Assembly: GCF_000731315.1 (NCBI RefSeq)
Contig: NZ_HG938353.1
Coordinates: 2,728,001 to 2,792,000 of the forward strand
Direction of reading: 5' to 3'
Origin: Neorhizobium galegae bv. orientalis str. HAMBI 540
GTDB lineage: Bacteria > Pseudomonadota > Alphaproteobacteria > Rhizobiales > Rhizobiaceae
Length of the DNA stretch: 64,000 bases
Positions within the stretch are counted from its first letter, which is position 1; the number at the start of each line of letters is the position of its first letter. This document shows positions 35,141 through 44,999 of this stretch, one piece after another. The position numbers were made by a program, and so were the translations under genes. The notes beneath the pieces are model-generated. The model saw only the letters and a list, made by a program, of their open reading frames with translations, ran no database searches and was not told the DNA's origin.

Positions 35141-36264
35141 CCGCGGTTCTTCGTTCCTGGCAGGGCACCTTTGCCCTGCTCCTCTGTCTCGCCGTCCTCA
35201 CCTCGCTGCCGCTGATGGCGCCCGACGCCCCCTCGCCGTTCGGCACCGGCAGCGTCGCCGTAATCCTCCTCCTCGTCATCGGTGCGGCGCTCGCCTCGTT
35301 CACCAGGCTCTCTCCGCCTCTCCTTGCAACGACCCTGTTCGTCGCCCCCCATCTCGCCGTCTGGCTGCTGCTCGCAGGCATAGCAGGCAACGAGGGCAAG
35401 GCGACGTTTGCCTTCTTCCTGATGGTCGCGGCCTGCTGGCTGATTGCCTGGCGCTGCGTCACCGTCCTGTCCGGCATCCGCGCCAAATCCAAGACCGGAG
35501 ATACGTTCCTGCGCCTTTTGATCCCCGCGATCTTCGGCGCCTGGATCCTGATCCTCTGGGAGGTGGCGACACGCGGCGCCGGCATTCCCTTCATCATCCT
35601 GCCGCCGCCATCCTCGATCGGCGCAAGGCTCGCAAGCTCGGTGCCGATCCTGTGGGCCGACGTGCAGCAGACGATCTTCAAGGCGGTGCTGTTCGGGTAT
35701 GTGGTCGGCTGCGCCTCCGGCTTCGTCGTCGCCATCCTGGCCGACCGCATCGCCTTCCTGCGCCGCGGGCTGCTGCCGATCGGCAACATGGTCTCGGCGC
35801 TGCCGATCATCGGCGTCGCGCCGATCATGGTCATGTGGTTCGGTTTCGACTGGCAGTCGAAGGCTGCCGTTGTGATCATCATGACCTTCTTCCCAATGCT
35901 GGTGAACACTGTGGCAGGGCTTGGGGCTTCGGGCGTCATGGAGCGCGACCTGATGCGCTCCTACGCTTCCGATTACTGGCAGACGCTGATGAAGCTGCGC
36001 CTGCCGGCCGCCATGCCGTTCATCTTCAATGCGCTGAAGATCAACTCGACGCTGGCGCTGATCGGCGCGATCGTCGCGGAATTCTTCGGCACTCCGATCG
36101 TCGGCATGGGCTTCCGGATCTCGACCGAGATCGGCCGCATGAATGTCGACATGGTCTGGGCCGAAATCGCTGTTGCAGCGCTCATCGGTTCGGTTTTTTA
36201 TGGCGTCGTGGCGCTTGGCGAAAGAGCGACGACGTTCTGGCATCCGTCTAACCGCGGTGGTTAG
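35137..36264 (+). CDS. ABC transporter permease 2 (ThiX/SsuC type)
   Basis: A 375-residue permease, longer than usual. About 110 extra N-terminal residues form three or four additional membrane segments (TFALLLCLAVLTSLPLMA, VAVILLLVIGAALASF, LAVWLLLAGIAG, FAFFLMVAACWLIAW) before a normal SsuC-type core with ERDLMRSYASDYWQTLMKLRLPAAMPFIFNALKINSTLALIGAIVAEF. ATG 35137 overlaps the permease 1 stop. Confidence 0.85.
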   Translation: MTAVLRSWQGTFALLLCLAVLTSLPLMAPDAPSPFGTGSVAVILLLVIGAALASFTRLSPPLLATTLFVAPHLAVWLLLAGIAGNEGKATFAFFLMVAACWLIAWRCVTVLSGIRAKSKTGDTFLRLLIPAIFGAWILILWEVATRGAGIPFIILPPPSSIGARLASSVPILWADVQQTIFKAVLFGYVVGCASGFVVAILADRIAFLRRGLLPIGNMVSALPIIGVAPIMVMWFGFDWQSKAAVVIIMTFFPMLVNTVAGLGASGVMERDLMRSYASDYWQTLMKLRLPAAMPFIFNALKINSTLALIGAIVAEFFGTPIVGMGFRISTEIGRMNVDMVWAEIAVAALIGSVFYGVVALGERATTFWHPSNRGG

Positions 36265-36325
36265 GCGCTTAAAATCCGGCCCGTTTCGGCGGAACCGGCA
36301 AACCTCAGAGGGAAGGATAAAAAAC

Positions 36326-37300
36326 ATGAGAAAAATTCTCGTTGCGCTGATGGCGGGCGCCATGTCGCTCGCAGCAGCCCAGGCGGCGATGGCCGCCGAC
36401 AAGGTGACCCTGCAGTTGAAATGGGTCGCTCAAGGCCAGTTTGGCGGTTACTACGTCGCCAAGGACAAGGGCTTCTACAAGGAAGAAGGCCTCGACGTCA
36501 CGATCAAGCCGGGCGGCCCGGATATCGCCCCCGAACAGGTGATCGCCGGCGGCGGCGCAGACGTGATCGTCGACTGGATGGGCGGAGCGCTGGTCGCTCG
36601 TGAAAAGGGCGTGCCGCTTACCAACATCGCCCAGCCCTATCAGAAATCCGGCCTGCAGATGATCTGCCCGAAGGACGGCCCGATCAAGACCGAAGCCGAC
36701 TTCAAGGGCCACACGCTCGGCGTCTGGTTCTTCGGCAACGAATATCCTTTCTTCGCCTGGATGAACAAGCTCGGCCTCAAGACCGACGGTGGCAAGGACG
36801 GTGTCACGGTGCTCAAGCAGAGCTTTGACGTGCAGCCGCTCATCCAGAAGCAGGCGGACTGCATCTCGGTCATGACCTATAACGAATATTGGCAGGCGAT
36901 CGATGCCGGCTTCAAGCCCGACCAGCTCGTCGTCTTCAACTTCTCCGCTATGGGCAACGACCTGCTCGAGGACGGCCTCTACGTGATGGACACCAAGCTC
37001 AAGGATCCGAAGTTCAAGGAGACCATGGTGAAGTTCGTCCGTGCGTCGATGAAGGGCTGGAAATACGCCATTGCCAATCCGGGTGAAGCGGCCGGGATCG
37101 TCATGGACAATGGCGGCCAGGACGAGAACCACCAGAAACGGATGATGGGCGAAGTGGCAAAGCTGATCGGCACCGGTACCGGCAAGCTCGACACCGCCAC
37201 CTACGACCGCACGGTCAAGGCGCTGCTCGACCAGAAGATCATCACCAAGAAGCCGGAGGGCGCCTATACGAGCGAGATCACCGACGCGGCATTGAAATAA
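36326..37300 (+). CDS. ABC transporter substrate-binding protein, NMT1/THI5-like
   Basis: A 324-residue periplasmic protein with signal peptide MRKILVALMAGAMSLAAAQAAMA and an NMT1/THI5-like fold: VTLQLKWVAQGQFGGYYVAKDKGFYKEEGLDVTIKPGG and ADVIVDWMGGALVAREKGVPL. Such proteins bind hydroxymethylpyrimidine, riboflavin-like or other ring compounds. With pyrimidine-degrading enzymes beside it, a pyrimidine or nucleobase ligand is attractive but unproven. GAGGGAAGG precedes the ATG. A hairpin terminator ends the operon. Confidence 0.85.
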   Translation: MRKILVALMAGAMSLAAAQAAMAADKVTLQLKWVAQGQFGGYYVAKDKGFYKEEGLDVTIKPGGPDIAPEQVIAGGGADVIVDWMGGALVAREKGVPLTNIAQPYQKSGLQMICPKDGPIKTEADFKGHTLGVWFFGNEYPFFAWMNKLGLKTDGGKDGVTVLKQSFDVQPLIQKQADCISVMTYNEYWQAIDAGFKPDQLVVFNFSAMGNDLLEDGLYVMDTKLKDPKFKETMVKFVRASMKGWKYAIANPGEAAGIVMDNGGQDENHQKRMMGEVAKLIGTGTGKLDTATYDRTVKALLDQKIITKKPEGAYTSEITDAALK

Positions 37301-37326
37301 TAATCGTCAGGCGCTCGCTGAGAGAG

Positions 37327-37354
37327 AACGCGCGGCTAACGGTTGCGCGTTTTC
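37327..37354 (+). terminator. Terminator of the ABC importer operon
   Basis: AACGCGC (37327-37333) pairs with GCGCGTT (37345-37351), and TTTT follows. It lies 27 bases after the binding-protein stop. The remaining 240 bases up to the RND adaptor gene show no gene and no clear operator. Confidence 0.7.
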
Positions 37355-37593
37355 TAAATTTTTCTCACTCAAATCATAACTAAAACTCATTCGTCGCATA
37401 ACGGCAGCGGATTGATTTGTGCAACGCAAACACGTAAAAGTGGGGCGCTGATGAATCTTTCGCTGCCGGTCTTGTAACTGTTTTATGCGGTTACCACCTT
37501 GATCCGGGTTGCCGAGCGCTGAGGGGGCGTAAGGTATCCGGAGCGGTTCCCAGCGGAATATTTGCCCCTTACCTTCAATTTGAAAGTAATCGC

Positions 37594-38832
37594 ATGTTTC
37601 GCAAGTTCACCCGGTCTGCCGGTAACCCGGCCCTCAAGCTTGCCCTCGGCGCAAGCATCGCCCTTGGCGCAAGCTTCACACTGAATTCCAGTTCCGCGTT
37701 TGCGCAGGAAGCGGCGGCCAAGCCCACCCCGGCGCAGACGGAAATCAAGCTGCCTTCCATCGTCGTAACCGAGGCGATCGAGAAGCCGCTGGTCGACCGC
37801 GTCGTCGCCACCGGTACGGTCAGGCCCGTCGAGGAAGTCTATGTCCAGCCGCTCGTCGACGCCCTGTCGATCAAGACGCTGAATGCCGATGTCGGCGACG
37901 AAGTGAAGGCCGACAGCGTGCTTGCGATGCTGAACGACGACGCGCTGCTTCTCCAGAAGAGCCAGCTCCAGGCCAACAAGGCGAAGGCGCAGGCTGCGGT
38001 TGCGCAGTATCAGGCGCAGGTTATCGAGGCCCAGGCCAACGTCGCCGACACGACGCGCCAGCGCGACCGCCTCCAGAAGCTCAGCCAGAGCGGCACCGGC
38101 ACGGTGTCGCAGCTCGAACAGGCATCCGCCGCCGTCGAGGTCGCCCAGGCGCGGCTGAATGCTGCCAAGCAGGCGGTGGCCGTCGGCGAATCCGAGACCA
38201 AGGTAGTGGACGCCCAGATCGAGGATATCAACCTGAAGCTCGCCCGCACGGGCGTGAAGGCACCGGTGGCCGGCGTCATTTCCGCCCGCACCGCCAAGGT
38301 CGGAGCGATCGCCAGCGGCACCGGAAATCCGCTCTTCACGATCATCAAGGACGGCGCAATCGAACTCGTCGCCGACTTGTCCGAGACCGACATCCAGAAG
38401 ATCAAGGCCGGCCAGAGGGCGATCGTCACGGTCGCCGGCGGCAAGGTGAAGATCGAGGGCAAGGTTCGGCTCGTCTCCCCGACGGTCGATGCGGTCACCC
38501 GCCTCGGCGCGGTGCATATCGTCATCGACGATGAAACCGGCGCGCGCTCGGGCATGTATGGCAGCGCCGAGATCGTCATCGCCGAGACCAATGCCCTGGC
38601 CCTGCCGCTCTCGGCCGTCACCACCGGGCGGAACGGTTCCACCGCCCGCAAGGTCGAGGACAATGTGGTCAAGCAGGTGAAGATTGAAACCGGCATCCAG
38701 GATGGCGGTTTCGTGCAGGTCGTCAGCGGTCTTACGGCCGGTGACATTGTCGTTGCGAAGGCCGGCGCCTTCGTCCGGGACGGCGACAAGATCGCTCCGG
38801 TCCCTGCCGAACCCGCCGCTATTGCGAACTGA
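37594..38832 (+). CDS. RND efflux periplasmic adaptor (MFP) subunit
   Basis: A 412-residue membrane-fusion protein: signal peptide ending SSSAFA, beta-barrel and lipoyl halves (VATGTVRPVEEVYVQPLVDALSIKTLNADVGDEVKADSVLAML... and VKAPVAGVISARTAKVGAIASGTGNPLF), a coiled-coil hairpin of about residues 125-215 rich in Gln/Ala, and a membrane-proximal end. It links the RND pump to an outer-membrane channel, which is not encoded here. It forms an operon with the pump gene 11 bases downstream. Confidence 0.9.
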   Translation: MFRKFTRSAGNPALKLALGASIALGASFTLNSSSAFAQEAAAKPTPAQTEIKLPSIVVTEAIEKPLVDRVVATGTVRPVEEVYVQPLVDALSIKTLNADVGDEVKADSVLAMLNDDALLLQKSQLQANKAKAQAAVAQYQAQVIEAQANVADTTRQRDRLQKLSQSGTGTVSQLEQASAAVEVAQARLNAAKQAVAVGESETKVVDAQIEDINLKLARTGVKAPVAGVISARTAKVGAIASGTGNPLFTIIKDGAIELVADLSETDIQKIKAGQRAIVTVAGGKVKIEGKVRLVSPTVDAVTRLGAVHIVIDDETGARSGMYGSAEIVIAETNALALPLSAVTTGRNGSTARKVEDNVVKQVKIETGIQDGGFVQVVSGLTAGDIVVAKAGAFVRDGDKIAPVPAEPAAIAN

Positions 38833-38843
38833 GGTTGAGCCGC

Positions 38844-41800
38844 ATGAACTTCTCTGCTTGGTCGATCCGCAATCCGATAGCGCCGATGCTCGGTTTTGCC
38901 CTGCTGCTTATTGTCGGCATTCAGTCGTTTTACGCGCTGCCGATCACCCGTTTCCCGAATATCGACGTTCCGGTCGTGTCGATCACCGTCACCCAGAGCG
39001 GCGCCGCCCCTGCCGAACTCGAAATGCAGGTGACGAAGGAAATCGAAGACGCCGTCGCCTCGATCAGCGGCATCGATGAAATCCAGTCGACGGTGACCGA
39101 CGGCCAGTCGCAGACGGTCGTCGTCTTCCGCATCGAAAAGCCGACGGCCGAAGCCGTGCAGGACACCAAGGACGCGATCGACAAGATCCGCAGCGACCTT
39201 CCCGCCGGCATCGAGGAGCCTGTCGTCACCAAGGTCGACGTCGAAGGCCAGGCGATCCAGACATTCGCCGTCTCCTCCCCGAACATGACGCTCGAAGAAC
39301 TCTCCTGGTTCGTCGACGACACGGTCAAACGCGCCCTGCAGGGCCAGCCCGGCGTCGGCCGTATCGACCGTTACGGCGGCTCCGACCGTGAAGTCCGGGT
39401 GTCGCTGAACCCTGCCAAGCTCGACGCTTATGGCATTACCGCTGCCGATGTCAGCACCCAGATGCGCGGCACCAATGTCGATCTCGGCTCCGGCCGCGGC
39501 CAGGTGGCCGGCAACGAACAGACGATCCGCACGCTCGGCGATGCCCGCAGCGTCGCCCAGCTTGCCGACACGACGATCACGCTGCCCAACGGCCGGTTCG
39601 TCAAGCTGACCGAGCTCGGCACCGTCACCGACACCTACGAGGAGCCGAAATCCTTCTCGCGCTTCAACGGCACGCCATCCGTCACTTTTGCCGTGTTCCG
39701 GGCCAAGGGTGCAAGCGAGGTCTCGGTCGCCGAAACCGTCGCCACCAGCCTCGACGGAGTGCGCAAGGTCAATCCGAACGTCGCGATCGAAATGGTCGAC
39801 GATTCCGTCTACTTCACCTACGGCAATTACGAAGCTGCCCTCCATACGCTGGTGGAAGGCTCGGTCCTCGCCGTCATCGTGGTGTTCCTGTTCCTGCGGA
39901 ACTGGCGCGCGACGCTGATCGCGGCGGTCGCCCTGCCGCTGTCGGCGATCCCGACCTTCTGGATCATGGACCTCATGGGGTTCTCGCTGAACCTCGTGAG
40001 CTTCTTGGCGCTGACGCTTGCGACCGGTATTCTCGTCGACGACGCGATCGTCGAGATCGAGAACATCGCGCGCCATATCAAGATGGGCAAATCGCCCTAC
40101 AAGGCGGCGCTCGAGGCGGCGGACGAAATCGGTCTCGCCGTCATCGCCACCAGCTTCACGATCATTGCGGTGTTCGTGCCTGTATCGTTCATGCCGGGCG
40201 TCCCGGGCCAATACTTTATCCAGTTCGGCCTGACCGTCGCGTTCTCGGTGTTCTTCTCGCTTGCGGTGGCGCGACTGATCACGCCGCTGATGGCCGCCTA
40301 TCTGATGAGCCCCGAAGACGGGATGGAAGACCATCACGACAACGACGGCTGGATCATGAAGGCCTATACGCGCCTCGTCACCGGCACGACCCGCCGCTGG
40401 TATTGGCGGTATACGACGATGCTCGCCGCAATCGGCTTCCTGATCGGCTCGGTGATGCTGCTCTCCCAGGTCCCCGGCAGCTTCCTGCCGCCGGACGACA
40501 ACTCGCGCGTCGTGCTGTCGGTCGAACTGCCGCCGAATGCGACGCTCGACGAGACGGCTTCGAGCACCGACGTCATCTATGATGCGGTGCGCCATATCGA
40601 CGGCGTCGAGAGCGTCTTCATTCTCGGCGGCGCTTCGCCGAAGGGCGACCTCGAACTGCGCCGCGCAACTGTGCGCGTCATCCTGCAGAACATCGACCAT
40701 TCGCTGGTAAAGACCCTGGTCAACAAGGGCCTTGGCTCGATCCCGGTAATCCGCGACTTTGTGCCGAGGATAAAGGAAAATGGCCGCACGCGTCCGCAAT
40801 GGGATGTCGAAAAGGATATCTTTGCGGCCCTCCACTCCATTCCGGACGTGCGGATCTCCAAGGTCAACGACCGCGCAGAGCGTGATCTTTCGTTCAACTT
40901 CCTCTCCACCAGCGAGACCGACCTGACCGACGCCGTCAGCATGCTGGAATCGAAGCTGCGCGCATCGCCGGTCCTCGCCAACGTCTCGTCGGAAGGCGCC
41001 CTGCCCCGTCCGGAACTGCAGATCCGGCCGCGCATGGCGGAGGCTTCGCGCCTCGGCATCACTCCGCAGCAGATCGCCCAGACCGTCCGCGTCGCGACGA
41101 TCGGCGATGTCGATGCCAACCTTGCCAAGATCTCGCTCGACGACCGGCAGATCCCGATCCGCGTCCAGGCCTCGCTTGACGTCCGCCGCGATCTGGCTTC
41201 CATCCGCGCCTTGAAGATCAAGACCGCGGCCGGTGCCAGCGTGCCGCTCTACAGCGTCGCCGACATCGACTATTCGGAAGGTCCGAGCTCGATCAAGCGC
41301 AACGACCGCAACCGGGTCGTGGCGATCGGCTCCGACGTGCCCTTCGGCACGGCGCTCGATACCGCATCGGCCGAGTTCAAACGCATCGTCGGCGAGACCG
41401 AGTTGCCGAAGACAGTTCGTCTGGCCGAAAGCGGCGACGCCAAGGTGCAGGCAGAAATGCAGCAGAGCTTCGGCAATGCCATGCTGATGGGCCTGATGCT
41501 GGTGCTCGTGGTGCTGATCCTGCTCTTCAAGGATGTCATCCAGCCCTTCACCATCCTGTTCTCGCTGCCGCTGGCGATCGGTGGCGTGGCGGTGGCGCTG
41601 ATCATCACCCAGAACGCGCTGTCGATGCCGGTCCTGATCGGTATCCTGATGCTGATGGGTATCGTCACCAAGAACGCCATCCTTCTGGTGGACTTCGCGA
41701 TCGAGATGAAGCGCCAAGGCCTCGAACGGGTTCATGCCATGGTGGAAGCCGGCCGCAAGCGCGCCCGTCCGATCATCATGACCTCGATTGCCATGTCGGC

Positions 41801-42179
41801 AGGCATGCTGCCCTCGGCGCTCGGCGTCGGCGAAGGCGGCTCCTTCCGTGCACCCATGGCAATCGCCGTGATGGGGGGCATCATCGTCTCGACGGTGCTC
41901 TCGCTTCTCGTCGTGCCGTCCTTCTTCCTGATCATGGACGACCTGTCGCGCCTGCTCGGCAAGATCTTCGGCCGCATGGTCGGCAAGAAGGAACAGGAGG
42001 ACTTCGGTCTTACCAACGAGGAACTCAGCCAGGAGGCGCGCAAATACGCTCAGTCGATCGCGGCCCTGGAAGAACGCCTCAACCAGATGGAACGGCAGAC
42101 GAGCGCCAACGACGATCGTTCTCCCGGCGCTCAAGCCAGCAGCAAGGTACTACGCCTGCCGCCTCTGGCCGCGGAATAA
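38844..42179 (+). CDS. RND family efflux permease (AcrB/HAE1 type)
   Basis: A 1111-residue proton-driven inner-membrane pump with the two large periplasmic loops and twelve membrane segments of the family. It starts FSAWSIRNPIAPMLGFALLLIVG and contains the TM4 proton-relay LATGILVDDAIVEIENI with the key Asp pair. A charged C-terminal tail (SQEARKYAQSIAALEERLNQMERQ) of about 50 residues looks helical. ATG 38844 is chosen, nine bases after GAGG; a TTG at 38835 is in frame. The substrate is unknown (drug, solvent or lipid); no TetR-type repressor lies beside it. Confidence 0.92.
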   Translation: MNFSAWSIRNPIAPMLGFALLLIVGIQSFYALPITRFPNIDVPVVSITVTQSGAAPAELEMQVTKEIEDAVASISGIDEIQSTVTDGQSQTVVVFRIEKPTAEAVQDTKDAIDKIRSDLPAGIEEPVVTKVDVEGQAIQTFAVSSPNMTLEELSWFVDDTVKRALQGQPGVGRIDRYGGSDREVRVSLNPAKLDAYGITAADVSTQMRGTNVDLGSGRGQVAGNEQTIRTLGDARSVAQLADTTITLPNGRFVKLTELGTVTDTYEEPKSFSRFNGTPSVTFAVFRAKGASEVSVAETVATSLDGVRKVNPNVAIEMVDDSVYFTYGNYEAALHTLVEGSVLAVIVVFLFLRNWRATLIAAVALPLSAIPTFWIMDLMGFSLNLVSFLALTLATGILVDDAIVEIENIARHIKMGKSPYKAALEAADEIGLAVIATSFTIIAVFVPVSFMPGVPGQYFIQFGLTVAFSVFFSLAVARLITPLMAAYLMSPEDGMEDHHDNDGWIMKAYTRLVTGTTRRWYWRYTTMLAAIGFLIGSVMLLSQVPGSFLPPDDNSRVVLSVELPPNATLDETASSTDVIYDAVRHIDGVESVFILGGASPKGDLELRRATVRVILQNIDHSLVKTLVNKGLGSIPVIRDFVPRIKENGRTRPQWDVEKDIFAALHSIPDVRISKVNDRAERDLSFNFLSTSETDLTDAVSMLESKLRASPVLANVSSEGALPRPELQIRPRMAEASRLGITPQQIAQTVRVATIGDVDANLAKISLDDRQIPIRVQASLDVRRDLASIRALKIKTAAGASVPLYSVADIDYSEGPSSIKRNDRNRVVAIGSDVPFGTALDTASAEFKRIVGETELPKTVRLAESGDAKVQAEMQQSFGNAMLMGLMLVLVVLILLFKDVIQPFTILFSLPLAIGGVAVALIITQNALSMPVLIGILMLMGIVTKNAILLVDFAIEMKRQGLERVHAMVEAGRKRARPIIMTSIAMSAGMLPSALGVGEGGSFRAPMAIAVMGGIIVSTVLSLLVVPSFFLIMDDLSRLLGKIFGRMVGKKEQEDFGLTNEELSQEARKYAQSIAALEERLNQMERQTSANDDRSPGAQASSKVLRLPPLAAE

Positions 42180-42206
42180 GCATCATCTCCAGACTATATT
42201 TCGGCG

Positions 42207-42234
42207 ACGCCGGGCCTGTTGGCCCGGCGTTTTT
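42207..42234 (+). terminator. Rho-independent terminator of the RND operon
   Basis: The 10-bp stem ACGCCGGGCC / GGCCCGGCGT with a TGTT loop is followed by TTTT. Confidence 0.92.
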
Positions 42235-42281
42235 CGTTGGAAATAACCGGCTCGCGGAGATTGCAGAAAAATTGCACGGAT

Positions 42282-42295
42282 TTGATCGATGTCAA
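42282..42295. promoter_or_regulatory. FNR/FixK-type box upstream of Crp/Fnr gene
   Basis: TTGAT-CGAT-GTCAA matches TTGAT-N4-ATCAA in nine of ten fixed bases. It lies 60 bases before the ATG of a Crp/Fnr-family gene, suggesting control by FixK/FnrN or autoregulation. Confidence 0.65.
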
Positions 42296-42354
42296 AATCA
42301 GATTTCATGAACCTGTTATTTTAGCAACATCGGGAATGCGCGGCGGTTCGGGTT

Positions 42355-43059
42355 ATGGAAGAGACGACGGATATGATGAACAGCAATTTGAAGCTCAACA
42401 ACAGGGACCGGGCCGTCCTCATGAAGACGCCTTTCCTGACCAGCCTGAGCGGCAATTCACTCGTCCGGATGATGTCGGCGATGAGTGTCGTCAGCCTGAC
42501 GAACCGCAAATCGATCTTCCGCGAAGGCGAGAATGCTGACGCTTTTTTCTGCGTTCTCAGCGGCTATGTGCGACTTTACCAGCTCAATCGTGACGGCCGC
42601 GAGGCGGACATCCGAATCTGCAGCCCGGGCGATACGTTCGCTGAATGTCTTCTTTATGGCGGCACGAAATACCGCTACCACGCCCAGACGGCCGAAGCCA
42701 CGACGCTTGCTCGTTTCGACATGCAGGCGGTGCGGGATTTGGCCGAACAGGAGCGGGATATCGCCAAGGCGGTGATCACTTCGCTGTCGAAACACCTCAT
42801 CACCACGATGGACTGCGTCGCCAACGACAGGTTGCATACGGCACCGCAGCGGGTCGCCGACTACATACTGAAAAGATGCCCCGTCGATGGCGGCCCAGCC
42901 TCTATTCGGTTGCCTTTCCAGAAGAACCTGCTCGCGGGCATGTTGGGATTGGCTCCCGAGGCGCTCTCCCGCGCATTCTCTACTCTTCGGCGGACCGGAG
43001 TGACGGTGCGCGGGCGAGTGATCCAGGTCGTCGACGTGCAGGCCCTACGCGAAATCTGA
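42355..43059 (+). CDS. Crp/Fnr-family transcriptional regulator
   Basis: A 234-residue regulator: a cyclic-nucleotide-binding-like beta-roll (NRKSIFREGENADAFFCVLSGYVRLYQLNRDGREADIRICSPGDTFAECLLYGG), a dimer helix and a winged helix (FQKNLLAGMLGLAPEALSRAFSTLRRTGV). It has several Cys, but not the N-terminal Cys cluster that holds the Fe-S centre in FNR, so it is not a plain oxygen sensor. It resembles the FixK/DNR-like side of the family. The start could also be ATG 42373. The signal is unknown. Confidence 0.87.
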   Translation: MEETTDMMNSNLKLNNRDRAVLMKTPFLTSLSGNSLVRMMSAMSVVSLTNRKSIFREGENADAFFCVLSGYVRLYQLNRDGREADIRICSPGDTFAECLLYGGTKYRYHAQTAEATTLARFDMQAVRDLAEQERDIAKAVITSLSKHLITTMDCVANDRLHTAPQRVADYILKRCPVDGGPASIRLPFQKNLLAGMLGLAPEALSRAFSTLRRTGVTVRGRVIQVVDVQALREI

Positions 43060-43147
43060 AGTTCAAGAAGCGAGATCGGGCGGGCGGGCCCGGGCTCTCT
43101 TTGGATGCATGCAGCGATACTGGCGGCGGGACCGCAGCATGCAGATA

Positions 43148-43189
43148 AGGCCGGCGGCTTTCGAGGGAGCCACCGGCCTCGATCTTTTT
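43148..43189. terminator. Hairpin between Crp/Fnr gene and ureG
   Basis: AGGCCGG (43148-43154) / CCGGCCT (43173-43179) encloses GGCT/AGCC, and a T run follows on the plus strand. It ends the crp-like transcript; the symmetric stem may also serve the convergent urease message. Confidence 0.75.
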
Positions 43190-43799
43190 AAAGCCCCCCC
43201 TGCTCCTTCAGGAAGCGGACCACATGGTCCACGCCGTCGCCCCGCTTCAGATCGGTGAACAGATGCGGCTTGGCCTCGCGCATGCGATACGCGTCGCGGT
43301 CCATCACGTCGAGATCGACGTCGACATAGGGAGCCAGATCCTTCTTGTTGATGATCAGAAGGTCGGAGCGGGTAATCCCCGGACCGCCCTTGCGCGGGAT
43401 TTCTTCGCCCTGGCAAGTGGAGATCACATAGATGGTGATGTCGGCAAGATCGGGAGAAAAGGTCGCCGCGAGATTGTCGCCCCCCGATTCGATGAACACC
43501 ACGTCGAGATCCGGGAAACGCTCGTTGAGTCCCGCGATCGCCTGCAGATTGATAGTCGCGTCCTCGCGGATGGCGGTATGCGGGCAACCGCCGGTCTCGA
43601 CGCCGACGATGCGGTCCGAGGACAACGCTTGGCAGCGCACCAGCGCTTCGGCATCCTCCTTGGTATAGATATCGTTGGTGACGACCGCGACGGAATAATC
43701 CTCCCGCATCGCCTTGCAGAGCTTTTCGGTCAGTGCCGTCTTGCCTGAGCCGACAGGCCCGCCGATACCGACGCGCAAGGGTCCGTTCGCCGATTTCAT
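43188..43799 (-). CDS. ureG: Urease accessory GTPase UreG
   Basis: A 203-residue GTPase that drives nickel insertion into urease with UreD, UreF and UreE. P-loop GPVGSGKT (14-21), the conserved [15 protein letters not shown], the nickel-binding [14 protein letters not shown] (Cys-Pro-His) and [17 protein letters not shown] are present. ATG 43799 follows AAAGGACGACAC. It is the last gene of the urease run; 43 bases separate it from ureF. Confidence 0.94.
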   Translation of the reverse strand: MKSANGPLRVGIGGPVGSGKTALTEKLCKAMREDYSVAVVTNDIYTKEDAEALVRCQALSSDRIVGVETGGCPHTAIREDATINLQAIAGLNERFPDLDVVFIESGGDNLAATFSPDLADITIYVISTCQGEEIPRKGGPGITRSDLLIINKKDLAPYVDVDLDVMDRDAYRMREAKPHLFTDLKRGDGVDHVVRFLKEQGGL

Positions 43800-43842
43800 G
43801 TGTCGTCCTTTCATTCTTCCAGACTTCAGCTTAGGCCCGCTT

Positions 43843-44514
43843 TCAGGAGCGGAAAAGCCGCGAATGTTGTGTTTCATGCCGAAGCGAAGCGATTTCCGCC
43901 TGCACTGCCGCGCCGCCGAGATCGTCGAGAGTGGCAAGGCTCGCCTTCTCCGCAATCTGGCTGATCAGGTCCTCGATGTCCGCGAGCACGGCCACCCCTT
44001 CCACCTGCCCGGAAACCCCAAGCCTGATACCGGCAGACACCGATTGCGAGACGGCCGCATGCAGATAGGCGGCAAGCGCCTGGGCTACCGGAACGCCATG
44101 CGCCGCCGCAACCGCGCCGACTGCGACCGGGAAGGGCACGGCCGGCGGCAGGCGATCGAGGACAGGATGCCGCCATGCGGAGGCGGCCGAGGCGAATGCT
44201 TTGCCGAGCGACAATGTTTCCGCGTGGCGCTCTGCGGAGCCGGCAAGCGCCAGCCCCAGCTCCGCCGTCTCCTTCAATGCGACCTCGTCCTCGAACCGCC
44301 GCGAGGCTTCGCAGAACAGCACGGCATCGTTCCACAAGGAACCGTGCCGCAGCAGGCTTGTCAGCCAGGCACTCAGGCCGGCCGCGTCCTTGACGAGGCC
44401 ATCGTGCACGGCCCGCTCCAGCCCGCCCGAATAGGCGAAACCGCCGATCGGAAAGGCCGGCGAGAGCCAGGCCATCAGCTTCAGAAGCGCTTTCGTATCG
44501 ACGTTTTCGCTCAC
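43843..44514 (-). CDS. ureF: Urease accessory protein UreF
   Basis: A 223-residue all-helical protein that forms the UreD-UreF-UreG complex on apo-urease and couples GTP use to nickel loading. The family marks [27 protein letters not shown] and [31 protein letters not shown] are clear. It starts six bases after ureE. Confidence 0.93.
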   Translation of the reverse strand: MSENVDTKALLKLMAWLSPAFPIGGFAYSGGLERAVHDGLVKDAAGLSAWLTSLLRHGSLWNDAVLFCEASRRFEDEVALKETAELGLALAGSAERHAETLSLGKAFASAASAWRHPVLDRLPPAVPFPVAVGAVAAAHGVPVAQALAAYLHAAVSQSVSAGIRLGVSGQVEGVAVLADIEDLISQIAEKASLATLDDLGGAAVQAEIASLRHETQHSRLFRS

Positions 44515-44520
44515 CGAGGC

Positions 44521-44985
44521 TCAGTGTCCGTGATGATCATGGCCGTGGGAGCCATGCGCATGATAGGCGCCGCGGGCCGGCTGGAACCCTTCCTCGACCT
44601 CGGCAACCTTGGCGCCAAGCCCTTCCAGCATGGCGCGGATGACGTGATCGCGCAGGATGAGGATACGCCCCTCCTCGATCTGCGCCGGCAGATGCCGGTT
44701 GCCGAGATGCCAGGCGAGTTCGATCAGGTGGAGGGTATCGCGTGCCTTGATCTCGAAGAGCTTTTCAGAAGCGGCCTGCACCTCGATCGTGTCGCCGTTG
44801 TCGAGCACCAGCCGGTCACCATGATGGAAGAGCACCGCCTCCTTGAGGTCGAGCATTACCATCTCGCCATTGGAGAGATGCAGGAGCTTGCGACGCAGAT
44901 GCCGCAGATCATGCGGCAGCGTAACGATATCGACCGGCGGATCGGTGACCACGCCGGCCGGGTGATAGGAATGAACGTGCTGCAT
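44521..44985 (-). CDS. ureE: Urease nickel chaperone UreE
   Basis: A 154-residue metallochaperone. It has the usual two domains (substrate-like N-half with [19 protein letters not shown], metal-binding C-half with [27 protein letters not shown]) and a His-rich tail ([13 protein letters not shown]) that binds nickel. ATG 44985 is preferred over an in-frame TTG at 45003. It supplies Ni to UreG. Confidence 0.93.
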   Translation of the reverse strand: MQHVHSYHPAGVVTDPPVDIVTLPHDLRHLRRKLLHLSNGEMVMLDLKEAVLFHHGDRLVLDNGDTIEVQAASEKLFEIKARDTLHLIELAWHLGNRHLPAQIEEGRILILRDHVIRAMLEGLGAKVAEVEEGFQPARGAYHAHGSHGHDHHGH

Positions 44986-44999
44986 TGGGTACCCCGGGA

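Noticed and set aside
38010..42134. A 1374-codon minus-strand open frame
   Set aside because: It is the antisense shadow of the RND pump genes, made possible by GC-rich codon bias; its product is low-complexity Asp/Arg/His-rich and lacks any domain.
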